Shown here: positions 45,376 to 53,049 of the stretch, piece after piece
Position numbering within the stretch: the first letter of the stretch is position 1
How the letters are laid out: each line of letters begins with the position of its first letter
From: Bacteroidota bacterium
Lineage (GTDB): Bacteria; Bacteroidota; Rhodothermia; Balneolales; Balneolaceae
Reading direction: 5' to 3'
DNA: 53,154 nt
Assembly (NCBI GenBank): GCA_027621355.1
Contig: JAQCBZ010000001.1
Location: 1 to 53,154 of the forward strand
The notes under the pieces: generated by a model
Told to the model about the DNA's origin: nothing
The model's database searches: none
The model's input: the letters and a program-made list of their open reading frames with translations, nothing else
Position numbers and translations under genes: made by a program

Positions 45376-45395
45376 TATGTAACCTAAGTAACATA
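45376..45395 (+). promoter_or_regulatory. Predicted operator 2 (exported-protein side)
   Basis: An exact second copy of TATGTAACCTAAGTAACATA. Its centre lies 69.5 bases before the chosen start of the first exported-protein gene (45455). A class II arrangement would place the transcript start near 45427, giving a leader of about 28 bases, which supports the later of two possible start codons. Confidence 0.72.
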
Positions 45396-45454
45396 GTCAG
45401 AATATTTCGTTCTGTTATCATATATGCATGATCGAAAAAATTAACCAAAATGGA

Positions 45455-46249
45455 ATGAAGAACTTATTTTACACCCTGAGCATTGTGTTACTTTCATGCT
45501 CAACCTCCATCGCACAAGACCGTTCTAACCCTGTCGTTGTAGTCAACTTTGTTTCCGTCGATGATGTTGACATCCCTCAATTTACTCAATACCTAGACTT
45601 TGTAGCCGAGATGCAAGCTCTACGTGTAGAGGAAGGGTACATTGACTTCTTTCATGTATGGGAAGTAATGCATGATAGTTATCCGAGTGGGGATATTCAG
45701 TTTGTAGTAGCTGCTAGAACAAGCCTTGAACACACTATGATGCCACCCATGGAAGACTGGCAGGGGTATGCCTCAGAATTAGCGACTAGAGGAATAGAAA
45801 GTCCCTTTCCAATGGGGTCTTATGACATATCTAAGATTTATCAAGGATACTTTGAACTCGCTGAAGCAGATGAAATCACATTCTCCGAAGTGGTTAATAC
45901 GGTGGCTGATGGACAAGACATTGTTGAGCCCGGATGGATTGCATCCATGAATTTTATGCTTGCAACATCACCTGAATATCAAGCCTTAGAAGCCCAGCTT
46001 TTAGAAATGAATGAAGCAGACATTGCAGCAGGCGGAAAGGATGGGTGGGGATTCATTAGCAATGTGAACGGTTATCCAACAGATACACCTGTGACTCACA
46101 TGACACTTGATTTCTGGAATGGTATGGAATCTTTTCTTTCACCAAGTACTTATGAAATGACGAGCCAGGATTTGGAGCTCGTGAACGATGTCGTTGAAGC
46201 ACGAGACTTAAGAAGACTTCTCAGAACTCGTCTGATCATTGCCAAATAA
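45455..46249 (+). CDS. Exported protein of unknown function, possible dimeric alpha-beta-barrel type (A)
   Basis: From ATG 45455 the product is 264 aa, with a signal sequence ending in LLSCSTSIAQ; this may also be a lipobox (LLSC). An ATG at 45428 would add nine polar residues and leave almost no leader. The mature part seems to consist of two related halves of about 110 residues, each strand-helix-strand with a Gly-aromatic turn (GYIDFFHVW; GWGFISNVN), as in stress-response A/B barrel or NIPSNAP-like folds. This is an inference from pattern only. The next gene encodes a paralogue. Both are divergent from the Crp/Fnr regulator. Confidence 0.75.
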   Translation: MKNLFYTLSIVLLSCSTSIAQDRSNPVVVVNFVSVDDVDIPQFTQYLDFVAEMQALRVEEGYIDFFHVWEVMHDSYPSGDIQFVVAARTSLEHTMMPPMEDWQGYASELATRGIESPFPMGSYDISKIYQGYFELAEADEITFSEVVNTVADGQDIVEPGWIASMNFMLATSPEYQALEAQLLEMNEADIAAGGKDGWGFISNVNGYPTDTPVTHMTLDFWNGMESFLSPSTYEMTSQDLELVNDVVEARDLRRLLRTRLIIAK

Positions 46250-46270
46250 ATCACCCTTATTAACAAGAAT

Positions 46271-47011
46271 ATGAAACATATATTAATCACTCTTATTGCA
46301 CTCCTGCTAAGCACCTCCGCAAGTGCTCAAATTATCTACATGCAATCACACCATGTCAAAGCAGAAGACATGGAGACCTTTGAACAAAATGAGCTTCAGT
46401 ATTGGTCACAAGTTGCGGAAAAAGCTATAACAGACGGAAATATGGGCGGTTGGTATTTCTTGCGCCGCGTAGATGTTGCTTCTGTAATGCATGATGAATC
46501 TGAGCCTACACACCTGTTTGTAAATGTCTACGAATCAATTGATCAGCTCACCTCAGGTGCAGCATGGGCAGCAACAGATGTGCTTGGTTTTGACCCTGCA
46601 TTGATTCAATCTGAGTCAATGCTTCTTGCTGTCCAGTATTTCAAAATGGAATCATCTATTCCAGATAATGGGTTTACACACACCATTTTAAACTTCGCAA
46701 AACCAGTAAATGGCGCCGGGTTTCTTGAAGAAAATATCTCGCTTTGGAAACCTTTCTTTGAAGCCAATATGGACGCTACAGGAATGCAAGGGTGGGGAAT
46801 TGCCTCTAAGTTTTACCCTCAAGGAATGGATCATTCTACATACATGACTTGGGATCACTTTAATTCACTTGCCGATGCAATGAAGCATTTAGCTGGGGAG
46901 AATCTGCTGCTTGGAGGTGAAAATATCCTTGAGCAGTCCAACATGTCAGAATATGATCCTGATGGGTTCCGCTACAGAGTGCTTTTTGAGAACCTAGACA
47001 GTCGGTTCTGA
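46271..47011 (+). CDS. Exported protein of unknown function, paralogue (B)
   Basis: The 246-aa product has a signal peptide (residues 1-19, ending SASAQ) and a mature part with the same plan as the preceding protein: MGGWYFLRRVDVASVMHDES against the first half and GMQGWGIASKFYPQG, STYMTWDHFNSL against the second half (GWGFISNVN, VTHMTLDFWNGM in protein A). The two probably arose by tandem duplication. It starts 21 bases after gene A ends, and a strong terminator follows, so the two form one transcript. No catalytic motif is evident to me. Confidence 0.75.
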   Translation: MKHILITLIALLLSTSASAQIIYMQSHHVKAEDMETFEQNELQYWSQVAEKAITDGNMGGWYFLRRVDVASVMHDESEPTHLFVNVYESIDQLTSGAAWAATDVLGFDPALIQSESMLLAVQYFKMESSIPDNGFTHTILNFAKPVNGAGFLEENISLWKPFFEANMDATGMQGWGIASKFYPQGMDHSTYMTWDHFNSLADAMKHLAGENLLLGGENILEQSNMSEYDPDGFRYRVLFENLDSRF

Positions 47012-47038
47012 TTAAATAAACTGTTTGTTTCATAGGGT

Positions 47039-47072
47039 AAGGGCTTGGTCATCATGATCAAGCCCTTTTTTT
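47039..47072 (+). terminator. Intrinsic terminator of the exported-protein pair
   Basis: GGGCTTGGTCA (47041-47051), loop TCA, TGATCAAGCCC (47055-47065) form an 11-bp stem with one G-U pair, followed by seven T. It ends the plus-strand transcript; the stop codon of the convergent glgP gene (47073-47071) abuts the T run. Confidence 0.92.
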
Positions 47073-49548
47073 ATCCCTTCACCACGTAGGGCTTTGCATC
47101 CCAAATCTCTGTCGCATAGTCCATAATTGTGCGGTCTGAGCTAAATTTGCCAATTCGAGCTACATTAAGCGCCGCCATCTTGTTCCACTCTTTTTTCTTA
47201 CGGAACAAGGCCTCAACCTCACGTTGTCTCGCTTGGTATGCATCAAAGTCTGCAAACACTAGGAAGTAATCTCCTTGATGAATGAGCGCTTCAATGATAG
47301 GTTGGTACAGACCAGGTTCGTCAGGGCATAGTACATCGCTGGCCAGTTGATCCATCACCTCTTTGAGCTCAGGTTGCGCTTCCAGCATTTCCGTTGCGTT
47401 GTACCCAGAGGTACGGAACGCTTCCACCTCCTCCACGGTGTGTCCAAAAATGAAGATGTTTTCTTCGCCCACCTCTTCTTGAATTTCCACATTGGCCCCA
47501 TCAAGTGTTCCGATGGTAATGGCCCCGTTCAGCGCAAACTTCATATTCCCCGTTCCCGAGGCTTCCATCCCTGCTGTTGAGGTTTGTTCTGAAAGGTTGG
47601 CTGCAGGGATCAGTTTCTCCGCAAGAGTGACGCTATAGTTGCCTAAGAACAAGCATTTGAGTTTGTCATTCGTCTCTGGATCATTGTTGACCAGATCAGA
47701 AATCGCATTAATCAGTTTGATATGAAGTTTGGCCATCGCATAGCCCGGTGCAGCTTTTCCAGCAAATATGACAGTCCGAGGAACCATGTCTGTCCCCTCG
47801 CCACGCTTGAGGCGATTGTACAACACCAACGTATGCAATGCGACCATCAGTTGTCGTTTGTACTCATGAATCCGCTTGATTTGGATATCAAACATGGATG
47901 TCGTGCTCACCTTTACACCCGTTGTTTTCTCAATGTACTTGGCCAGCTCTTTCTTCTTTTGCTGTTTAATCTTGCCAAATGACTTCAAAAACTCAGCGTC
48001 TTCCACAAAGGGTTCAAGCTCTTTGAGACGGTCAAGCTCAGACTCCCACCCAGGACCAATCGAATCTGTGATTAGTTGGCTGAGCTCAGGATTGCACTGC
48101 TTTAGCCAGCGGCGTGGGGTAATTCCATTGGTTTTGTTGGTAAACCGATCTGGATACATCTCATAGAAGTCCTTGAACAACGTCTTTTGGAGAAGGTCGC
48201 TATGTAGTGCAGCGACTCCGTTGATCTTGTGAGACCCAACAATTCCCAGCGAGGCCATATGCACCATCGGCTCTTCTCCTTCGCTGACAATCGACATGCG
48301 CGAGATGCGGTCCTTATCATCCCCAAACGTAGTTTGAACATCACCCAAGAAACGACGATTGATTTCGAAGATAATCTGGAGGTGGCGGGGGAGTAATGTT
48401 CTCATCAACGCAACCGGCCATTTCTCTAAGGCTTCTGGAAGCAAGGTGTGGTTGGTGTAGGCGATGGTCCGTACCGTAATATCCCACGCAAGCTCCCAAT
48501 CAAGTCCTTCCTCATCCATTAGAATGCGCATCAATTCGGGAATGGCAAGATTTGGGTGTGTATCATTACACTGAATGGCCACGTACTTCGGAAGCTTTCG
48601 CCAGTCCTTGGACTGCTTGCGAAAACGATGAAGAATGTCATGCAAAGAGCTTGCCACAAGGAAGTACTCCTGCTTGAGTCGCAACTCTTGGCCGACGAAC
48701 ACTTTATCATTCGGGTAGAGAACGCGCGAGATATTCTCATTGAGTTGCGTGTCACGAACCGCATTAATGTACTCACCTTGGTTAAAGCTCTTCAGGTCAA
48801 TGCTTGTGGAGGACGTAGCTTTCCATAAACGAAGGTGGTTCACAATATTATTTTGATAGCCAGGGATTGGCGTATCATAGGCCAGCGCTAGGACTTCGTT
48901 GGCTCCATTCCATCGGAAGCGAAGGCGCTCCTCTTCATCTCGATACATCTCTGCATGACCATAGAAATTGACGGGCACCTGAAGCTCAGGTCGAACAATG
49001 TCCCACGGGTTGCCATAACGTAGCCATAGGTCAGGTTTCTCCACCTGATATCCATCTTGAATCGACTGATAAAAGATGCCATAATCATACCGAATGCCAT
49101 ACCCAACCGCTGGGATGCCAAGCGTAGCCATGGAGTCCAAAAAACAGGCTGCTAGGCGACCAAGCCCCCCGTTGCCGAGACCCGCATCCCACTCAGCGTC
49201 ACGAATATTTTCGTAATCAAGCCCTAGCTCTTCCAGTGCTTCAGCTACCGTCTCTCGTAGCCCCAGGTTTACCAACATATTATCAAGGAGGCGGCCGATG
49301 AGATACTCCATCGACAAATAATAGACACGCTTCACATTATCCTCATAATATGCCTGTTGTGTGTCTAACCAACGACTATGAAGCCGATCTAGAAGCGCCC
49401 AAACGACACTTCGATAGTCATCCCAATCTTGACGAGAATAGTCGTCCTTGGCAAGCGTGAAGCGTAGATGTTGCTTGATGTCTTCGCGTATGGCATCCTT
49501 GTCCATGCCGCGCCGAATGTGATCTGATGAAGAGGCTTTTTTAGCCAT
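47071..49548 (-). CDS. glgP: Glycogen/alpha-glucan phosphorylase
   Basis: The enzyme releases glucose-1-phosphate from glycogen or maltodextrins with pyridoxal phosphate. The 825-aa product has the usual length and motifs: YYLSMEYLIGRLLDNML, GNGGLGRLAACFLDSMATL, YGIRYDYGIF, FTNKTNGITPRRWL and the cofactor lysine in EASGTGNMKFALNGA. No other glycogen gene is nearby. A half-good copy of the island's palindrome lies 40-55 bases upstream of the start, which might link it to the adjacent regulator, but spacing differs from the other sites. Confidence 0.97.
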   Translation of the reverse strand: MAKKASSSDHIRRGMDKDAIREDIKQHLRFTLAKDDYSRQDWDDYRSVVWALLDRLHSRWLDTQQAYYEDNVKRVYYLSMEYLIGRLLDNMLVNLGLRETVAEALEELGLDYENIRDAEWDAGLGNGGLGRLAACFLDSMATLGIPAVGYGIRYDYGIFYQSIQDGYQVEKPDLWLRYGNPWDIVRPELQVPVNFYGHAEMYRDEEERLRFRWNGANEVLALAYDTPIPGYQNNIVNHLRLWKATSSTSIDLKSFNQGEYINAVRDTQLNENISRVLYPNDKVFVGQELRLKQEYFLVASSLHDILHRFRKQSKDWRKLPKYVAIQCNDTHPNLAIPELMRILMDEEGLDWELAWDITVRTIAYTNHTLLPEALEKWPVALMRTLLPRHLQIIFEINRRFLGDVQTTFGDDKDRISRMSIVSEGEEPMVHMASLGIVGSHKINGVAALHSDLLQKTLFKDFYEMYPDRFTNKTNGITPRRWLKQCNPELSQLITDSIGPGWESELDRLKELEPFVEDAEFLKSFGKIKQQKKKELAKYIEKTTGVKVSTTSMFDIQIKRIHEYKRQLMVALHTLVLYNRLKRGEGTDMVPRTVIFAGKAAPGYAMAKLHIKLINAISDLVNNDPETNDKLKCLFLGNYSVTLAEKLIPAANLSEQTSTAGMEASGTGNMKFALNGAITIGTLDGANVEIQEEVGEENIFIFGHTVEEVEAFRTSGYNATEMLEAQPELKEVMDQLASDVLCPDEPGLYQPIIEALIHQGDYFLVFADFDAYQARQREVEALFRKKKEWNKMAALNVARIGKFSSDRTIMDYATEIWDAKPYVVKG

Positions 49549-49587
49549 AGAATTGAAGATTTGTCATGACGTCCGCATCTAGGCGTG

Positions 49588-49603
49588 CGTCACCCATGTT
49601 ACA
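49588..49603 (-). promoter_or_regulatory. Weak candidate for the same operator before glgP
   Basis: On the minus strand TGTAACATGGGTGACG has the core TGTAAC-N4-GTGACG, one base away from TGTNAC-N4-GTNACA. Its centre is 47.5 bases before the glgP ATG, nearer than at the other three sites (63-70), so it may be chance. Confidence 0.3.
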
Positions 49604-49656
49604 GAAAGAGGTTGTTTTATGGATAGGTGCTTCTGCTAAACATTACCAGTCAAGAA

Positions 49657-50538
49657 TTACCCAGCCTTTAATGACGTGTCTGGCACAAAGTTCGGAGCCG
49701 TCACGTTCGTCTTGTACCCTAATTTAGTCAAAGAATCGGAGGCATGAAAAGCGACAAACTCTTGCTCGAATAGACCAAAGACACTGCTGCCACTCCCAGA
49801 CATGGAGGCATAGATCGCTCCAAATTCATAGAGTTGATCCTTCAGGAGGCCAATCATATCATGACGCGCGATCACAGCCGGCTCAAGATCGTTTTCTAGG
49901 AGGAGTCTCCATTCTTCTAGTGGCTCCTCCATCAACAGCGTCTTGAGGGGTAGAATCGGTTCTGGGTTTGGCTCGCATTGAGCATACGCTTCAGCTGTGG
50001 AGCTTTCGAACCCTGGATTGACTACGACGATCCACGCATTTGGCTGAATGGGTAACGTTTCGAGTTGGTGGCCTTGCCCTGAGGAGATGGCAGGCTGTGC
50101 GCCAAGAAAAAACGCTATATCAGAGCCTATCGACGTGCTTAATTCGATCAAGTCCTCCTTGGTGCAGCCAGATTGCTCAAGCTCATTTAGTGCAAGGAGA
50201 ACCGCCGCTGCATTTGCACTTCCACCCCCAAGACCTGCGCCCGTGGGTACTTGCTTCATCAAATCGATGGCATAATGATGCCCATCAGCCAGTCCTACGT
50301 GATCTTCAAACGCACGATAGGCTTTCACAACGAGATTCTGGTCATCCGTAGGGATCGTGGAATCAGATACATGAAACTCAAACGACGCCGCTTGGCGAAT
50401 ATTGAGCTGATCCCACCAATCAATGTAGACCATGCCGGTCTCAATTTGATGGTAGCCATTGTCTAATCGCTCCAAAACATGGAGGCCAAGATTGATTTTG
50501 GCATACGATCTCATGCGCCATACCCCCACCTCACTCAT
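49657..50538 (-). CDS. ispE: 4-(cytidine 5'-diphospho)-2-C-methyl-D-erythritol kinase
   Basis: IspE is the ATP-dependent fourth step of the MEP pathway to isoprenoids. The 293-aa GHMP kinase has the N-terminal SYAKINLGLHVLERLDNGYH, the ATP-binding loop VPTGAGLGGGSANAAAVLLAL and the C-terminal MSGSGSSVFGLF. The ATG at 50538 overlaps the stop of the upstream gene (TGATG), so translation is likely coupled; a second ATG eight codons in (50514) would start directly at the conserved part. No other MEP-pathway gene is in the window. Confidence 0.96.
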   Translation of the reverse strand: MSEVGVWRMRSYAKINLGLHVLERLDNGYHQIETGMVYIDWWDQLNIRQAASFEFHVSDSTIPTDDQNLVVKAYRAFEDHVGLADGHHYAIDLMKQVPTGAGLGGGSANAAAVLLALNELEQSGCTKEDLIELSTSIGSDIAFFLGAQPAISSGQGHQLETLPIQPNAWIVVVNPGFESSTAEAYAQCEPNPEPILPLKTLLMEEPLEEWRLLLENDLEPAVIARHDMIGLLKDQLYEFGAIYASMSGSGSSVFGLFEQEFVAFHASDSLTKLGYKTNVTAPNFVPDTSLKAG

Positions 50539-51980
50539 CAGCAGACCCCACGACGTTTTGCCTCTTCCATCATGAAGACTTTGGCTTGTTCCGGGTCGTT
50601 TTCAATGACGCCATCCATAATGGCCTCTTTCACCGCTTCTTTGAGCTCTCCCACAACCGGTCCAGCAGGAACGCCGCACGCCTCCATAATCATCTCCCCT
50701 GTGACAGGGTTTTTCCAATTGCGAACACGATCTTTTTGCTCTACTTCAACGATCTTTTTGTCCACTTGATCAAAATTGGCCAAATATTGCTTCACTTTGG
50801 TGTCATTTTTGGATGTCACATCGGCGCGACAAAGCAACATTAGGTGCTCAAGATCGTCCCCTGCTTCATAAATCAACCGCCGCACGGCGCTATCGGTCAC
50901 CCCCTCATCGGCCAGAGCAATAGGTCTCAAATGGAGCCTAACGAGCGTTTGCACTGATTTCATTCGACCATCTAATGGCAAAGAGAGTCGTCTAAATAAC
51001 TTCGGCACCCACTTGGCCCCCAACGCTTCATGACCATGAAACGTCCATCCCACACCTTGCACAAATCGCTGCGTAGGTGGTTTAGCGATGTCATGCATGA
51101 TCGCGGCCCATCGAAGCCATAGGTCATCCGATAGCTCTGCCACATTATCCAAGACTTCCAATGTGTGCCAAAAATTATCCTTGTGACGAATTCCATTCAC
51201 CTCCTTGACCCCTTGAAGTGCCACCATTTCGGGGAAAAAGATGCTTAATAATCCTGTTTCAACCAGTAATGCAAACGCATAGGAGGGCTTGTCTGACAAG
51301 ATCATCTTATTGAGCTCTTCTGCGATGCGCTCTGCTGAAATAATCCCCAAACGCTCGTGACGATCGACAATCCCTTGGTACGTGGACTCTTCGATTTCGA
51401 AGCCGAATCTCACCGCAAACCGGATCGCCCTCATCATACGGAGCGGATCATCATCAAATGTCTTTTGGGGGTCAATCGGGGTTCGTATGATTCCATTTTG
51501 CAGATCCTCTAGTCCATGAAATGGATCTCTTAGCGCCCCATAGTCCTCCTCATTTAGAGAAAACGACATCGCATTAATCGTTAGATCGCGCCGCTCTTGA
51601 TCTTCCTCTAATGTGCCCGTTTCAACGACTGGCTTACGGCTATGGTGTTGATAGCTTTCTTTTCGAGCCCCCACAAACTCTAGGTCCATCCCTTCTGTGT
51701 GAAGGTGGGCCGTGCCAAAATTCTTAAAGATGGATAACGATGATGCCGGCAGATTTAGTCGTTTAGCGACCTCTTGGGCAAGTTTATCACCAGGGCCAAG
51801 GGTTACAAAGTCAATATCCTCTGTGAGAGGGGATTGGCGGCCTGGCATGAGTGCATCACGCACGTATCCACCTACCACGAAAACGGGTTGATTCAATGCT
51901 TTCCCAGCCTCCCGAACGATTTCGAACAGGGAATGATGCTTGGCTGGGAGATCGCGCCAACAAGCATCGATGATGGACAT
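50538..51980 (-). CDS. CCA-adding enzyme/poly(A) polymerase family protein with HD domain
   Basis: The 480-aa product belongs to the class II nucleotidyltransferase family. The head holds VVGGYVRDALM and the metal-binding DIDFVT, then RRDLTINAMSFSL and the neck with DPLRMMRAIRFAVRFGF; the C-terminal part is an HD phosphohydrolase domain (HTLEVLDNVAEL; MHDIAKPPTQ). In Bacteroidota this architecture usually adds or repairs the CCA end of tRNAs; polyadenylation of RNA is the alternative. The ATG overlaps the preceding stop by one base (TAATG), and ispE follows with a one-base overlap, so three genes are coupled. Confidence 0.9.
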   Translation of the reverse strand: MSIIDACWRDLPAKHHSLFEIVREAGKALNQPVFVVGGYVRDALMPGRQSPLTEDIDFVTLGPGDKLAQEVAKRLNLPASSLSIFKNFGTAHLHTEGMDLEFVGARKESYQHHSRKPVVETGTLEEDQERRDLTINAMSFSLNEEDYGALRDPFHGLEDLQNGIIRTPIDPQKTFDDDPLRMMRAIRFAVRFGFEIEESTYQGIVDRHERLGIISAERIAEELNKMILSDKPSYAFALLVETGLLSIFFPEMVALQGVKEVNGIRHKDNFWHTLEVLDNVAELSDDLWLRWAAIMHDIAKPPTQRFVQGVGWTFHGHEALGAKWVPKLFRRLSLPLDGRMKSVQTLVRLHLRPIALADEGVTDSAVRRLIYEAGDDLEHLMLLCRADVTSKNDTKVKQYLANFDQVDKKIVEVEQKDRVRNWKNPVTGEMIMEACGVPAGPVVGELKEAVKEAIMDGVIENDPEQAKVFMMEEAKRRGVC

Positions 51981-53002
51981 TACGCCTCTAGGTCTGAATT
52001 TCCTTCGATCGTTGAGTGATCACCCATGTGAACCTCACCCTCGAAATGTGTAACATGAGCATGTTGCCCAACAGAGGAATGGGTCAACGAAGCCTGCTCC
52101 AAGGTCGCTTTTTGCTGGATGATAGAGTCACGGAGCGTACATCCTCGGACCGTAGCCCCTGCTTCCAGGCTCACGTTGGGTCCAACCGTTGAGTGCTCGA
52201 TCGTCACCCCTTCGCCAATATACACAGGAGGAAGAAGGGTGGATCCAGGATAACTTGAAGCATCTTTGTCCTCTCCATGCTCCTTAGCCAGGATTACGCC
52301 ACTGGTATCAAGCCAAGCTGGTAGTGTGCCACAGTCTAGCCACTCATCCACCGTAGCCTTTTTGAAGACCAGGCCTTGCTTGAGCATTCGATCCAGGGCA
52401 TCCGTGAGCTGATACTCATCTCCATGACCTGTGATGTTATGCTCCATTAAATACTCTATTTCGGTGCGAAGTTGTGTCGCCTCTTTAAAATAATAGACCC
52501 CAATGATCGCCTGATTCGAGATTGGCTCGGCGGGCTTCTCTACAAAATCGGTAATGGTATCGCCCTCGTGCACAGCAACACCAAATCTGGATGGGTCCTC
52601 CACCTCCTTGAGCCATATGACACTGTCTGCATCGTCAAGCGTTACCTTCTTTGCCGTGTCAAAGAGGGTATCAGCAAACACGATAATGACTTCTCCCTCT
52701 AACGTTTCTTCAGCGCAAAGCACCGCATGCGCTGTCCCCAACGCGACCTCCTGCACCTTGAAGGTTGCCTTAGCGTTTTGTCGCTGGCTCATTTCGGTGA
52801 GAGTATCACGAATGGGTTGTCCAAAATCTGGGCCAAGGATATAGACAATTTCGTCAATCGATCGGTCTAGCGTTCTGCCAAAGGTCTCGACAATACGCTC
52901 AACAATCATAGTCCCAGCCACAGGCAGCAGGGGTTTAGGCGTAGTGTGGGAGTGAGGTCTGACACGGGTTCCGCGTCCCGCCATTGGAATGATTAACTTC
53001 AT
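51980..53002 (-). CDS. NDP-sugar pyrophosphorylase-type nucleotidyltransferase
   Basis: The 340-aa enzyme has an N-terminal sugar-phosphate nucleotidyltransferase domain (PMAGRGTRVRPHSHTTPKPL; IVFADTLFD with the metal aspartate; FVEKPAEP) and a C-terminal left-handed beta-helix of hexapeptide repeats (IGEGVTIEHSTVGPNVSLEA). Such proteins make dTDP-, UDP- or GDP-sugars, or GlmU-like products, for envelope polysaccharides; the sugar cannot be told here. The GRGTR loop deviates from the commoner GxGTRL by a valine. It is the first gene of the coupled group with cca and ispE. Confidence 0.9.
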   Translation of the reverse strand: MKLIIPMAGRGTRVRPHSHTTPKPLLPVAGTMIVERIVETFGRTLDRSIDEIVYILGPDFGQPIRDTLTEMSQRQNAKATFKVQEVALGTAHAVLCAEETLEGEVIIVFADTLFDTAKKVTLDDADSVIWLKEVEDPSRFGVAVHEGDTITDFVEKPAEPISNQAIIGVYYFKEATQLRTEIEYLMEHNITGHGDEYQLTDALDRMLKQGLVFKKATVDEWLDCGTLPAWLDTSGVILAKEHGEDKDASSYPGSTLLPPVYIGEGVTIEHSTVGPNVSLEAGATVRGCTLRDSIIQQKATLEQASLTHSSVGQHAHVTHFEGEVHMGDHSTIEGNSDLEA

Positions 53003-53033
53003 GCAAAACGATTGGTTGGAGAAAGTAGAAATA

Positions 53034-53049
53034 TACCATAAGAATGGTA
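53034..53049. promoter_or_regulatory. Perfect inverted repeat upstream of the nucleotidyltransferase gene
   Basis: TACCAT-AAGA-ATGGTA is a perfect 6-bp inverted repeat with a 4-base spacer, 32-47 bases before the start codon at 53002. The position suits an operator near the -35/-10 region of the minus-strand promoter. The rest of 53003-53154 holds no gene I can support. Confidence 0.35.
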
